From assembly GCA_018377235.1 (NCBI GenBank), contig JAGZZT010000015.1, forward strand, positions 1 to 64,000: DNA of 64,000 nucleotides, in the 5' to 3' direction. A model generated the notes under the pieces. It was not told the DNA's origin. It was given only the letters and a program-made list of their open reading frames with translations, and made no database searches. This document shows positions 7,772-16,652 of this stretch, piece after piece. Origin of the DNA: Clostridium sp. (lineage in GTDB: Bacteria; Bacillota; Clostridia; Lachnospirales; Lachnospiraceae). Positions within the stretch are counted from its first letter, which is position 1, and each line of letters begins with the position of its first letter. Both the position numbers and the translations under genes were made by a program.

Positions 7772-8194
7772 ATGAAAGACAAAGACTGTATTTTCTGCAA
7801 AATAGCAAACGGGGAGATTCCAGCATCTACAGTTTACGAAGATGAAGATTTTAGGGTGATCCTGGATCTTGGACCGGCATCAAAGGGACATGCGCTGATT
7901 CTTCCTAAGGAGCATTATCAGGATCTGTGCCATTTAGATGAGAAAACGGCGGCCAAAGTGCTTCCTTTAGCCGGAAAAATCGGCAGTGCAATGAAAACAG
8001 CATTAGGCTGTTCCGGCTTTAACGTAGTTCAGAATAATGGAGAAGCGGCAGGACAGACCGTATTCCATTTTCATGTGCATATTATTCCAAGATATGAAAA
8101 TGGGCCGTCAATGGTCACATGGGAGCCTGGAAAGGCAGAGCAGGAGGAACTGGCAAAAATCAGCAGTATGCTGAAGGCAGAACTGGAGTCCTAA
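7772..8194 (+). CDS. HIT family nucleotide hydrolase/transferase
   Basis: A 140-residue cytosolic protein with the histidine-triad motif HFHVHIIP (His99, 101, 103), Cys6 and Cys9 near the N-terminus as in zinc-binding HIT proteins, and the substrate loop CSGFNVVQNNGEAAGQTV. Members hydrolyse adenosine 5'-phosphoramidates or dinucleoside polyphosphates. The ATG has AAGAAGGAGAG just upstream. The downstream hairpin lies between this gene and the convergent murG. Confidence 0.92.
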   Translation: MKDKDCIFCKIANGEIPASTVYEDEDFRVILDLGPASKGHALILPKEHYQDLCHLDEKTAAKVLPLAGKIGSAMKTALGCSGFNVVQNNGEAAGQTVFHFHVHIIPRYENGPSMVTWEPGKAEQEELAKISSMLKAELES

Positions 8195-8221
8195 GCTGCA
8201 GAAAAAGGCTGGAAATAAAAA

Positions 8222-8251
8222 GCGGAGAAGCTTATAAGAAGGCTTCCCCGC
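8222..8251 (-). terminator. Intrinsic terminator of murG
   Basis: GCGGAGAAGC and GCTTCCCCGC pair with one mismatch around a ten-base loop. On the minus strand the stem is followed by TTTTTATTT, so it should stop transcription leaving murG. On the plus strand there is no T-run, so it is weaker for the HIT gene. Confidence 0.7.
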
Positions 8252-8284
8252 CTAAAAGCTGAGTGTGAAAAAGCTGTGCCTCAG

Positions 8285-9352
8285 CTATGATTCTGTATAT
8301 TCCTGAATCAGATTCATAATCGTTTCTACCGCGTTGTTTAATGTGCTTTTTTCCATTGTTTCGATAAAGGACATACGTTTTTTGTAGGTTTCAGAAACGG
8401 CCTGATACAGAGTATCAGATGTGAGAACTTCTTCCTCCAAAACTGTGCTGAAGCCCTGCTTTGCAAAAGAATTGGCATTTAAGATCTGATCTCCGCGGCT
8501 TGCGGCAGCAGAAAGCGGAATCAGGATATTGGGCTTTCTGAGAGCCAGAATTTCGCAGATGGAGTTTGCTCCAGCTCTGGAAATAATCAGATCAGCAGCA
8601 GCAAACAAATGGCGGAGAGGCTTGTCCACATATTCGTACTGTACATAGCCGGAGGTGCCAATCAGACTTTCATCCAGGTTTCCTTTTCCACAGATATGTA
8701 TTACCTGAAATTGAGGAAGAAGCTTTGGCAGAATACTGCGGACTGCATGATTGACGGTAACTGAGCCAAGGCTTCCGCCGATAACCAGGATTACCGGGCG
8801 GTTTGCAGACAGGCCGGCATACTGCAGGCCAGAAAGCCGATCCCCTGTCAGCAGTTCTTCGCGGATAGGAGAACCAGAGAGTACAGCCTTGTCCTTTGGA
8901 AGGTAGTTTAGGGTTTCCGGAAAATTACAGCATACCTTTTGTGCGGCCGGAATACAAATTTTGTTAGCCAGGCCAGGAGTCATATCTGATTCATGGATAA
9001 TAACAGGAATTTTATAGTGTTTTGCAGCCAGCACAACAGGTACAGAGACAAAGCCGCCTTTTGAGAAGACAATATCAGGCTTGTACTGCTTCATCAGCCG
9101 CTTCGCCTGACCATAACCCTTCAGGACGCGGAGAGGATCGGAAAAGTTTTTAACGTCGAAGTATCGTCTGAGTTTTCCGGAGGAGATTCCGTCATAGGGA
9201 ATTCCGGCATTTTCAATCAGACGCCGCTCGATGCCATTGTAAGAGCCGATATAGTGAATGTCAAATTCTTCCTTGCGAAGAGAAGGAATGAGAGCCAGAT
9301 TTGGAGTGACATGGCCGGCAGTTCCGCCGCCGGTCAAAACGATTTTTTTCAT
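8285..9352 (-). CDS. murG: MurG, lipid II synthase GlcNAc transferase
   Basis: A 355-residue GT28 glycosyltransferase. It transfers GlcNAc from UDP-GlcNAc to undecaprenyl-PP-MurNAc-pentapeptide on the inner face of the membrane, the last cytoplasmic step of peptidoglycan precursor synthesis. The N-terminal GGGTAGH loop (residues 7-13), HESDMTPGLANKI, a second glycine loop VIGGSLGS and the C-terminal SRAGANSICE / RGDQ segment match the family. The start at 9352 has GGAGG upstream on the minus strand. It stands alone rather than in a dcw cluster, as is often seen in Lachnospiraceae. Confidence 0.96.
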   Translation of the reverse strand: MKKIVLTGGGTAGHVTPNLALIPSLRKEEFDIHYIGSYNGIERRLIENAGIPYDGISSGKLRRYFDVKNFSDPLRVLKGYGQAKRLMKQYKPDIVFSKGGFVSVPVVLAAKHYKIPVIIHESDMTPGLANKICIPAAQKVCCNFPETLNYLPKDKAVLSGSPIREELLTGDRLSGLQYAGLSANRPVILVIGGSLGSVTVNHAVRSILPKLLPQFQVIHICGKGNLDESLIGTSGYVQYEYVDKPLRHLFAAADLIISRAGANSICEILALRKPNILIPLSAAASRGDQILNANSFAKQGFSTVLEEEVLTSDTLYQAVSETYKKRMSFIETMEKSTLNNAVETIMNLIQEYTES

Positions 9353-9437
9353 AGTATGCCTCCATAAAGTTAACAGTGAGAAATGGCAGAACCCCATTTC
9401 TTAAACCTATTATAATAGTAAACGCTGCAAGAAAAAA

Positions 9438-9469
9438 GTCAACCCCTGGAAAGCCTTCCAGGGATTGAC
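9438..9469 (-). terminator. Terminator of the TSCPD gene whose end also forms the murG -35 box
   Basis: GTCAACCCCTGGAA and TTCCAGGGATTGAC form a 14-bp stem with a four-base loop; on the minus strand six T follow, a textbook intrinsic terminator for the gene upstream. The same strand then reads TTGACT about 19-22 bp before TATTATAAT (9410-9420), so the foot of the stem doubles as the -35 of a murG promoter. Confidence 0.75.
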
Positions 9470-9552
9470 AAAAACAGCGCCGCGTATAGGTGATGATGCT
9501 CCTGTAAACGAACGCCAGGCTTGCAGTGATAAAATACACAGTTGGACAGTCT

Positions 9553-9798
9553 TTACAGACTGGCTTTATATTGTTTTAAAGCACGGGCCAGCTGATCTGG
9601 ACAAGAAGTAGGGCGGACACCGCAGTGGATGCCGTCAATACGGGAAATGGCCTCGTCAATGTCCATTCCTTCGATAAGGCGGGCCACTCCCTGAGTGTTT
9701 CCAGAGCATCCGCCAATAAAACGCACGTCTGTGATCTTATTATCTTTAACATCAAATTCAATGGCGCTGGAACAAACGCCGCAGGTTTTAAAAAGCAT
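9553..9798 (-). CDS. TSCPD domain protein (TIGR03905 family)
   Basis: An 81-residue protein carrying the motifs CGVCSSAIEF, GGCSGNTQGVARL and C-terminal TSCPDQLARAL that define TIGR03905. The TSCPD domain is related to the C-terminal zinc region of some class II ribonucleotide reductases and is widespread in clostridia; the role of the stand-alone form is not known. The conserved cysteines suggest metal binding (inference). The gene is transcribed away from mtnN and has its own terminator. Confidence 0.88.
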   Translation of the reverse strand: MLFKTCGVCSSAIEFDVKDNKITDVRFIGGCSGNTQGVARLIEGMDIDEAISRIDGIHCGVRPTSCPDQLARALKQYKASL

Positions 9799-9889
9799 AA
9801 ATAAGTCCTCCTCATAAATCGAAGCAATAAACTGATAAAATATTTGTATACTGACGCTACCAGCAGATTATAACCTTTTCTAAAAAGAA

Positions 9890-9918
9890 TTGTCAAGAAC
9901 TGGCAAATCCTCTATAAT
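9890..9918 (+). promoter_or_regulatory. Sigma-A promoter of mtnN
   Basis: TTGTCA (9890-9895), exactly 17 bp, then TATAAT (9913-9918). Transcription would start near 9925, about 30 nt before the mtnN ATG, which has AAAGGAGG upstream. Confidence 0.8.
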
Positions 9919-9954
9919 GTCAGAAGAAATAAAAGGCGAAAAGGAGGCAGAAAT

Positions 9955-10650
9955 ATGCTTGGAATTATAGGGGCGATGGACGAAGAAGTTGCAAAAATTA
10001 AAGAGGAAATGACACAGGTTCAGGTTACAAGGACAGCTGGAATGGATTTTTATGTGGGAAAGCTGTGCGGACACGATACAGTCGTAGTGAGATCTGGAAT
10101 CGGAAAAGTAAATGCCGGAATGTGCACACAGATTCTGGCAGATCGGTTTCAGGCAGATGCTGTGATTAATACAGGAATTGCGGGTTCTCTGAAAAATGAA
10201 ATTAATATTGGAGATATTGTGATTTCCACAGACGCGGTTCAGCACGACGTGGATGCCGGAGGATTTGGCTATCCGAAGGGACAGATTCCCCGGGTAGATA
10301 CCTTTGCATTTAGAGCGGATGAGAAACTCTGCGCTCTGGCTCTGGACTGTAATAAGAGGGTAAATCCTGATATCCAGGCATTTAAGGGACGCGTAGTCAG
10401 CGGAGATCAGTTTATTTCTGATAAAGAAAAGAAAAAATGGCTTGCAGAAGAGTTTGACGCAAGCTGTACAGAGATGGAGGGAGCTGCTATTGCCCAGGCG
10501 GCATATTTGAATAACATTCCATATCTGGTAATCCGTGCAATTTCTGATAAGGCAGATGACAGCGCGGGTATGGACTATGCCGAATTTGAGGCTCAGGCTA
10601 TCCGTCATTCTGTTAATTTGATTTTAGAAATGGCCAGATGCATGAATTAG
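9955..10650 (+). CDS. mtnN: 5'-methylthioadenosine/S-adenosylhomocysteine nucleosidase
   Basis: A 231-residue enzyme of the purine nucleoside phosphorylase fold that removes adenine from methylthioadenosine and S-adenosylhomocysteine, for methionine salvage and quorum-signal precursor formation. Visible landmarks are GAMDEEV at the N-terminus (general acid/base Glu near residue 11), NTGIAGSL, TEMEGAAIAQ (ribose-binding Glu175) and AISDKADDSA (catalytic Asp198). The length is standard. It is expressed from its own sigma-A promoter and divergently from the TSCPD gene. Confidence 0.95.
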   Translation: MLGIIGAMDEEVAKIKEEMTQVQVTRTAGMDFYVGKLCGHDTVVVRSGIGKVNAGMCTQILADRFQADAVINTGIAGSLKNEINIGDIVISTDAVQHDVDAGGFGYPKGQIPRVDTFAFRADEKLCALALDCNKRVNPDIQAFKGRVVSGDQFISDKEKKKWLAEEFDASCTEMEGAAIAQAAYLNNIPYLVIRAISDKADDSAGMDYAEFEAQAIRHSVNLILEMARCMN

Positions 10651-10683
10651 TATCAGCAATACTGGAGGCAGGAGAATTCCAAA

Positions 10684-10782
10684 ATGCTGAAAATGATCGA
10701 CGAGATTCGTCCTTACAGAAGAAAAACTGATGAAAACCGATTTGAAAAATGGGAAAAATCCCAGAATTCTCTTATTTTATAA
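10684..10782 (+). CDS. Possible 32-residue small protein
   Basis: An ATG frame preceded by GGAGGCAGGAGAATT and running to TAA encodes MLKMIDEIRPYRRKTDENRF and 12 more residues, basic and hydrophilic. It sits between mtnN and a membrane protein gene in the same direction. I do not recognise it, and frames this short arise by chance; the good ribosome binding site is the main support. Confidence 0.3.
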   Translation: MLKMIDEIRPYRRKTDENRFEKWEKSQNSLIL

Positions 10783-10888
10783 AGGAATTTGACGATCGAA
10801 TTCAGGCTCCCCTATCTTTTCAAAGACAGCCTGGACGGCTATAATAAAAGCCATCTGGAAACATCTGGAGAAGAAAGGGGAGCTTTTT

Positions 10889-11914
10889 ATGCTGGAAATG
10901 TTACAAACGGGAAAAGCATTATATGCGCTGGCAGCGATCGGAGCGATTGGAGCGATCAGCAAAATTATTACGCGCAGCCTCTACAAACGATTAATCCGTG
11001 AGACGGACAACATGGCGATGACAAAAAACAGGAATCTGAGAGTCCTGAAGCAGAAACTGGAAAATGCCTGCAGGCTGAATCAGAATATTGTGAATACAGA
11101 AGCCTATCTGGAGCGGCAGATGTACGGATTCCGTTTTATGAAGATTTCTCTTAACAGCTGGAATAATCTGTCGGCTCAGATGACAATCCTTGGAATTATG
11201 GCAGGAGGAGCGGCTTCTTTTGCGGCTTACTGGTACAGGCTGGATTCTTATTATATTGTGCTTTATGCATCAGCGGGGGCTTTTCTGGGTCTGGCTCTGG
11301 CTTTTTTGGACAGCAGCTTCAGTATTGGACTGAAACAGCAGCGCTTGGCTAACGCGCTTCTGGAATACACGGATAATTCTGTATTTGTAAGAGCATTCCG
11401 GGATAATACAGGGCAGGAGGAACGGCTTCAGGATTCGGTGAGACGCCTTCCAGTGAGAGAACTAAATACAGGCGAATTAGATGAGAGGGAGGCTATTATC
11501 CGTGAAAATGCCATTCGGGACGGTTTAATAAAAGAAGCAGTCAAAATTCCGGAAAGGCGGAGTGAGACGGAAAGCAAGATGTCTCTGTTTGCCGGAAAAA
11601 AGACGGACAAGCCGGCAGGTTTAAAGCGTCTGAAGTCTGAGAAGGCAGGACGAGGGAAAAAGCCAGAGGCTCTCATCGAGGAGAAAAATGCACTTTTTCA
11701 GAATCGGAAAGAAGATTTCCAGAATACTTCGGAAGTTAAGACTCCATCAGGAGAGGGAATCCGGGATATTGATTATTTAAAGCATAGTCTCGAGCAGATA
11801 GCAGCCAGCCGGGAACGCTCTAAGCAGCAGGAAGAATGGACAAAGAATCTGAATCAGGAAGAGATGAAGGCTCTGGGAGAACTGCTCCGCCAGTATTTGT
11901 CTGCGGAATCGTAA
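10889..11914 (+). CDS. Membrane protein of unknown function
   Basis: A 341-residue protein I do not recognise by family. It starts with a hydrophobic stretch (about residues 8-25). A pair of transmembrane helices follows (about 95-117 and 121-143). The long C-terminal half (170-341) is charged, rich in Lys, Glu and Arg and predicted cytosolic, with little order. The plan (membrane anchor with a long charged tail) suggests a scaffold or a cell-envelope accessory protein, but nothing shows a reaction. The ribosome binding site AAAGGGGAG ends 8 nt before the ATG. Confidence 0.7.
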   Translation: MLEMLQTGKALYALAAIGAIGAISKIITRSLYKRLIRETDNMAMTKNRNLRVLKQKLENACRLNQNIVNTEAYLERQMYGFRFMKISLNSWNNLSAQMTILGIMAGGAASFAAYWYRLDSYYIVLYASAGAFLGLALAFLDSSFSIGLKQQRLANALLEYTDNSVFVRAFRDNTGQEERLQDSVRRLPVRELNTGELDEREAIIRENAIRDGLIKEAVKIPERRSETESKMSLFAGKKTDKPAGLKRLKSEKAGRGKKPEALIEEKNALFQNRKEDFQNTSEVKTPSGEGIRDIDYLKHSLEQIAASRERSKQQEEWTKNLNQEEMKALGELLRQYLSAES

Positions 11915-11953
11915 GACTGTGTCAGAGAATCATAACCTGGAGCCAGAACAAGG

Positions 11954-11982
11954 TTGATAAATTTATAACAGATTGCTATAAT
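11954..11982 (+). promoter_or_regulatory. Sigma-A promoter of pgi
   Basis: TTGATA (11954-11959), 17 bp, TATAAT (11977-11982). Start of transcription near 11989, about 50 nt before the pgi ATG. Confidence 0.75.
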
Positions 11983-12037
11983 TAAGGTGAACCATGTGTA
12001 CTATAGTCAGGCACAGAAGAAAAGGAGAGAACATAAG

Positions 12038-13387
12038 ATGGGCAGAGAAGTAGCATTTGATTATTCCAAGGCAGCTCCCTTTGTAAAAGCAGAGGAGCTG
12101 GAAAACATGAAAAGCGCAGTTATGTGCGCCAGGGATGTACTTGTTGGCAAGTCAGGAGCGGGAAATGACTTTTTAGGCTGGATTGATCTGCCAGTTGATT
12201 ATGATAAAGAAGAGTTTGCCAGAATCAAAAAGGCGGCTGAGAAGATCCAGAACGATTCAGACGTACTTTTAGTAGTGGGAATCGGCGGCTCCTATCTGGG
12301 TGCAAGAGCTGCGATTGAGTTTTTAAACCACAGTTTTTACAATGTGCTTCCGAAGGGAAAGAGAAAGACTCCTGAGATTTATTTTGTAGGAAACAGCATC
12401 AGCAGCAAGTACATTCAGGATCTGAAGGACGTTCTGGAAGGAAAAGATTTTTCTGTCAATATTATTTCCAAGTCAGGAACTACTACAGAGCCTGCTATCG
12501 CTTTCCGTGTATTTAAAAAAATGCTGATTGAGAAGTATGGAAAAGAGGAGGCTAATAAGAGAATTTATGCCACCACAGACCGTGCGAAGGGCGCGCTGAA
12601 GAACCTGGCAAATGAAGAGGGCTATGAGTCCTTCGTAGTTCCGGATGATGTAGGAGGCCGCTTTTCCGTACTCACAGCAGTGGGCCTGCTTCCAATCGCA
12701 GTCAGCGGAGCAGATATTGACAAGCTGATGGAGGGAGCTGCTAATGGAAGAAGAAAAGCCCTTGAGCTGCCTTATGAGGAAAACGGAGCTTTGCTTTATG
12801 CAGCAGTGAGAAATATTCTTCTGAGAAAAGGAAAACAGATAGAGATCGCAGCTAACTACGAGCCGAGCCTTCACTATGTTTCCGAGTGGTGGAAGCAGCT
12901 TTACGGCGAGAGCGAAGGAAAGGATCAGAGAGGCATTTTCCCGGCGGCAGTAGATCTGACAACAGACCTCCATTCCATGGGACAGTTTATTCAGGATGGA
13001 GCCAGAATTATGTTTGAAACTGTGCTGAATGTGGAAAGTTCTCCAGCAGAGGTCCTTCTGGAGAAAGAGGATGTAGACACAGACGGTATGAACTATCTGG
13101 CTGGAAAGAGTGTGGATTTTGTAAATAAGAGCGCGATGAACGGAACTATATTAGCTCATACAGATGGAAATGTGCCGAACCTTATGGTCAACATTCCAGA
13201 GCAGAATGAGTTCTGCCTGGGAGAGCTGTTCTACTTCTTTGAGTTTGCCTGTGGAATCAGCGGCTATCTGCTGGGAGTAAATCCGTTTAACCAGCCGGGA
13301 GTAGAGAGCTATAAGAGAAATATGTTTGCGCTTCTTGGAAAGCCAGGCTATGAGGAGGCCAGAGAGGAACTTTTAAAGAGACTGTAG
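12038..13387 (+). CDS. pgi: Glucose-6-phosphate isomerase
   Basis: A 449-residue glycolytic enzyme interconverting glucose-6-phosphate and fructose-6-phosphate. It has the short bacterial form typical of Firmicutes. Landmarks include GIGGSYLGARAAIEFL, ISKSGTTTEPAIAFR (phosphate-binding SGTT) and the C-terminal GYLLGVNPFNQPGVE. ATG 12038 with AAAAGGAGAG upstream fits the family N-terminus; the in-frame ATG at 11987 would add 17 unrelated residues. Own promoter and a strong terminator make it a single-gene unit. Confidence 0.96.
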   Translation: MGREVAFDYSKAAPFVKAEELENMKSAVMCARDVLVGKSGAGNDFLGWIDLPVDYDKEEFARIKKAAEKIQNDSDVLLVVGIGGSYLGARAAIEFLNHSFYNVLPKGKRKTPEIYFVGNSISSKYIQDLKDVLEGKDFSVNIISKSGTTTEPAIAFRVFKKMLIEKYGKEEANKRIYATTDRAKGALKNLANEEGYESFVVPDDVGGRFSVLTAVGLLPIAVSGADIDKLMEGAANGRRKALELPYEENGALLYAAVRNILLRKGKQIEIAANYEPSLHYVSEWWKQLYGESEGKDQRGIFPAAVDLTTDLHSMGQFIQDGARIMFETVLNVESSPAEVLLEKEDVDTDGMNYLAGKSVDFVNKSAMNGTILAHTDGNVPNLMVNIPEQNEFCLGELFYFFEFACGISGYLLGVNPFNQPGVESYKRNMFALLGKPGYEEAREELLKRL

Positions 13388-13433
13388 CAGGCGGAGCGCA
13401 AAAGAGAGCAGGATTGTAAAAGCATAGAACTAT

Positions 13434-13487
13434 AAAAGAGGGAGTTTTCCGGGCTTTGGTGAAAGCCCAGGGAAAATTCCCTCTTTT
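13434..13487. terminator. Bidirectional terminator between pgi and the CoA transferase gene
   Basis: AAAAGAGGGAGTTTTCC and GGAAAATTCCCTCTTTT pair over 17 bp, with an inner GGGCTTT/AAAGCCC extension. A- and T-runs flank both sides, so it can serve both convergent genes. Confidence 0.85.
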
Positions 13488-13528
13488 CAGTATATGCATC
13501 TGATGTCAGCATGTGTCAGAGCATGTAA

Positions 13529-14848
13529 TTAAGCAAAATGCTCTGCCGCATACCGCAGAAGTTCTTCCCTGAAATCAGGATGAGCGATGGACGCCATTGC
13601 CTCTGCGCGCTCTTTCAGGGAAAGGCCTGAGAGCTTGGCTACGCCGAACTCAGTGGCTGCGTACTGAATCATGGTTCGTGGAGCAGAGACTGTGCTGCCT
13701 CCTGGAATAAATGGGACGATGTTGGACTTTAAGGTTCCGTCCTTTTTCTTATGGGTGGAAGCCAGGCAGATAAAGCCCTTTCCGCCCTCAGAGCGGAATG
13801 CGCCTTCCAGGAAATCCAGCTGTCCTCCTGTTCCTGATAGCTGACGGCTGCCAGCAGATTCTGCATTCTCCTGCCCCATAAGATCCAATTCTACCCCTCC
13901 GTTAATACTGATGACGTTTTTCATCCGGCTGATTCGTTCTGGGGAGTGGATGTAATCCACATCAGCCGGGCGGAACAGCTGCGGTTCCTCATCCAGCCAC
14001 TGATAAAGCTCTTCTGATCCCATGGCCAGGTTCCAGGAAGAGTAGCCAGTATCAATTTCCTTGCATCTGTTGGTCAGTTTTCCGGCTTTGTGGAGAGCTA
14101 AAAATGCATCGCTGATCGTACCTGTATGACAGCCCAGATCTTTTCTGTCAGACTGAGCCAGCATATTTGCCACTGTAAAGGGAACTCCGCCTACGCCCAG
14201 AGAGAGAACGGCTCCGTCAGGAATTTCTTCAACTACGCGCTTTGCAATTTCGATGTCAGTGGCAGACGGATCGCGATAGGTGCGGACAGGAAGCGGTTCA
14301 TGTTCACCCTCTACGATATAATCGGCCTCTGACAAGTGGACCCGGTGGGATCCGTCTACACCTTGGAGCCGGGGAAGACGCTCGTTGATTTCGAAGATAA
14401 CGGTTCTGGCCTGCTCAAAAATAGTTCTCCATGCATAGTTAGAGATGCCAAGTCCGCAGAATCCGTCTTTATCTGGTCTGGAAACGGGGACAAAAGCCAC
14501 ATCTACCCGAATGTGCCTTCGGTAAAGTTCAGGCAGAGAACGGAGAATCATGGGAATAAACTGGCAGAGCCCGCGGCTTCTCAGCTTTCTCTCATAATCT
14601 CCAATATGCCAGCTGTAGTAAGTAAATGCGGACTGTTCTGGGTCGCATTCCACTACCTCGATTCTGGGCCGGATCACAAGGCCTCCTCGGATCTTTACGT
14701 CTTTCAGTTCATCCTTTCTGCCGGCCAGAGCTTTATCCATCAGCTCTGGAAATCCGGCTCCGAAGCCGTAATCTACCCAGTCACCAGATCGGACGGCTTT
14801 AGCTGCCGTCTCAGGGGTAACAAATCTGTTTCTGTAGTCATTTGCCAT
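13529..14848 (-). CDS. Acetyl-CoA hydrolase/transferase family CoA transferase (butyryl-CoA:acetate type)
   Basis: A 439-residue class I CoA transferase. It matches the family containing butyryl-CoA:acetate, 4-hydroxybutyrate and succinyl-CoA transferases: SLGVGGVPFTVA, CHTGTISDA, the catalytic Glu region INGGVELDLMGQ, then LSGTGGQLDFLEGA and the late GVAKLSGLSLKERA. In gut clostridia such enzymes make the final step of butyrate or propionate formation, moving CoA to acetate. Exact substrate cannot be read from sequence. The ATG at 14848 has AAAGGAAG upstream and is preferred to the earlier in-frame ATG at 14866. Confidence 0.88.
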   Translation of the reverse strand: MANDYRNRFVTPETAAKAVRSGDWVDYGFGAGFPELMDKALAGRKDELKDVKIRGGLVIRPRIEVVECDPEQSAFTYYSWHIGDYERKLRSRGLCQFIPMILRSLPELYRRHIRVDVAFVPVSRPDKDGFCGLGISNYAWRTIFEQARTVIFEINERLPRLQGVDGSHRVHLSEADYIVEGEHEPLPVRTYRDPSATDIEIAKRVVEEIPDGAVLSLGVGGVPFTVANMLAQSDRKDLGCHTGTISDAFLALHKAGKLTNRCKEIDTGYSSWNLAMGSEELYQWLDEEPQLFRPADVDYIHSPERISRMKNVISINGGVELDLMGQENAESAGSRQLSGTGGQLDFLEGAFRSEGGKGFICLASTHKKKDGTLKSNIVPFIPGGSTVSAPRTMIQYAATEFGVAKLSGLSLKERAEAMASIAHPDFREELLRYAAEHFA

Positions 14849-15147
14849 GGTATATCTTCCTTTCATGCCAGAGCCATTAGACAGTGCTTACTGTCCTGCG
14901 GGGACTGACGATCCTATTCTGTCTGCAGAAAAACTGCTTACCAAGTATATCATAGAAGCGTATTGGTGTGAACACCATCATGCGTTTGTCATAGAAGTTA
15001 TCAGGTGCAAACTGCCGTCAGGCCTGCTGATTCCTCTGTCTGCTTAAAAATATGGCTTGCGAAACCGGCGGCTTCATGCGAAAATAGACAGTATAGGAAA
15101 ATGGCTGCGGGCCAAAATAGATATTAGATACAGAAGGGAGACAGGGG
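14849..15147. other. Intergenic gap with no recognised gene
   Basis: A 299-bp divergent gap between the CoA transferase and a small protein gene. Apart from presumed promoters I see no clear boxes, hairpins or coding signal. The only good ribosome binding sites are at its two ends. Confidence 0.5.
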
Positions 15148-15414
15148 ATGTTCCGGCTTTGGGCTAAATTGTGGAAGGATAACAGAATGCAGAGAGACAC
15201 AGTCATTGCCAATGGAGACTACTCCATGTCCAGAACTGCCATGGTGTTTGACGCTATGGAGAAGGTCTGCTATGAATTTGATTTAGGACAGCCAATCTGG
15301 CTTGAGGCTAATATAGAGGATTTTAAGCGCCATGATAAGACGCGGTTCTCAAAGGACAGCTTTGTGGAATCCATTGACTTTGATTATCTGGAAATACAGG
15401 TGATTGAAGAATAG
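15148..15414 (+). CDS. Small conserved hypothetical protein
   Basis: An 88-residue acidic, soluble protein preceded by AAGGGAGACAGGGG. It reads like a compact alpha/beta domain (FRLWAKLWKDNRM ... VESIDFDYLEIQVIEE). Conserved-looking small proteins of this kind are seen in Lachnospiraceae genomes, but I cannot assign a family. It lies 79 bp before a coiled-coil membrane protein in the same direction and could share its transcript. Confidence 0.65.
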   Translation: MFRLWAKLWKDNRMQRDTVIANGDYSMSRTAMVFDAMEKVCYEFDLGQPIWLEANIEDFKRHDKTRFSKDSFVESIDFDYLEIQVIEE

Positions 15415-15493
15415 AGTCAGGGCTTGGGAGAGAAAGTTCTGATCTGGAGAAGAGTACGAAAAAAGAGAAATAGGAAAAGGGAAGAGGAACTAT

Positions 15494-16600
15494 ATGGCAC
15501 AGGCAATTACGGATTTTAAGGGATTTTTGTCAGATGCGAAGCAGATTGCCCTGGAGCTTTCTGACTTAGAGCAGTCTGAAGCGCAGGCAAAGCAGGAGGA
15601 GGAGAGACTGTTAAAGGCCCTTGAATCAGAAAAAAAGGCAGTTGCAGACAATATTAGCCTTACTGTGAAGCGGAGACGGGAAGAGATTAATAAAAGCTAT
15701 GACAGTGAGATCGCCAATGCCCAGGATCGTCTGAAAAAGACCAGAGCCAGACGGGAAAAGGCGAAGAATCAGGGAATTAAGGAGCGGATCAAGGAGGAGA
15801 CATCGGAGCTTCACCTTCACAACAGAGAGCTCAGAGTCAGGATGAAAACTTTATTTCAGAAGGAACACGTCCCGTCCTTCTGCCAGAGCGGTTTTTACTA
15901 TGCGCTTTATTTTACCAGAGGATTTAAGGAGGCCCTGCTGCTTTTGATTTCCCTGGTTGTATGTTTTCTTGCTGTTCCATGCGGGATTTATTCCCTGCTT
16001 CCAGTGAAGAAGACCCTGTATCTGATCCTCATCTATTTTGCCTGTGTGATAGTGTTTGGGGGACTCTATACGATTGTGGGGAATATGACCAGGGGACATC
16101 ACCAGCAGGCACTTCGGGAAGGCAGACAGATCCGAAATGTCATTCTTTCCAATAATAGAAAAATCCGTATTATTACTTCTTCTGTAAAGAGAGATAAGAA
16201 TGAATCACTCTACAATCTGGAACGGTTTGACGATGAGATTTCTCAGCTGGAACAGGACATGGACGATATGCTGAAAAAGAAAAAGGATGCCTTAAATTCT
16301 TTTGAAAATGTGACACGGATGATTATTTCAGACGAGATTACGGAAAACAGCCGGGAAAAGCTGGAGCGCATGGAGGAACAATATGAGGATGCCGTGGGAC
16401 AGCTGAAGTACGTCAGAACCATTCTGCAGGAGAAGCGGATGTACATGACAGATACTTATGAATCCTATCTGGGCCGGGAATTTTTGAATGTGGAAAAAAT
16501 CGATGCGCTGAAGAGTCTTATTGAATCTGGGGAGGCCTCCAATATAAGCGAAGCTATAGAACTCTATAAAAAAGGGGAAGGTCCAGCTATCAGAAAATAA
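15494..16600 (+). CDS. Coiled-coil membrane protein of unknown function
   Basis: A 368-residue protein with three parts: an N-terminal coiled coil (about residues 20-120, Glu/Lys/Arg-rich), a two-helix membrane hairpin (about 148-200, ALLLLISLVVCFLAVPCG and LILIYFACVIVFGGLY), and a second coiled coil (about 220-325). The C-terminus ends in a short segment typical of a small helical domain. No catalytic motif is visible. The layout suggests a structural or tethering role at the membrane (inference). AAAAGGGAAGAGG precedes the start and a strong terminator follows. Confidence 0.7.
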   Translation: MAQAITDFKGFLSDAKQIALELSDLEQSEAQAKQEEERLLKALESEKKAVADNISLTVKRRREEINKSYDSEIANAQDRLKKTRARREKAKNQGIKERIKEETSELHLHNRELRVRMKTLFQKEHVPSFCQSGFYYALYFTRGFKEALLLLISLVVCFLAVPCGIYSLLPVKKTLYLILIYFACVIVFGGLYTIVGNMTRGHHQQALREGRQIRNVILSNNRKIRIITSSVKRDKNESLYNLERFDDEISQLEQDMDDMLKKKKDALNSFENVTRMIISDEITENSREKLERMEEQYEDAVGQLKYVRTILQEKRMYMTDTYESYLGREFLNVEKIDALKSLIESGEASNISEAIELYKKGEGPAIRK

Positions 16601-16605
16601 GTGAG

Positions 16606-16637
16606 AAGGGGAGAAGCCTTGCAGGGCTTCTCCTTTT
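16606..16637 (+). terminator. Intrinsic terminator
   Basis: GGGGAGAAGCC and GGGCTTCTCC form a stem with a five-base loop followed by TTTT, six bases after the coiled-coil gene. Confidence 0.88.
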
Positions 16638-16652
16638 AAGATCTGCCTGTCC

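Noticed and set aside
9880..10608. 242-codon minus-strand frame opposite mtnN
   Set aside because: The plus strand encodes a full nucleosidase with all catalytic residues; the minus frame has no family features and overlaps the mtnN promoter.
14336..14908. 190-codon plus-strand frame opposite the CoA transferase gene
   Set aside because: The minus strand encodes an unbroken class I CoA transferase; the plus frame has no recognisable domain and no good ribosome binding site.
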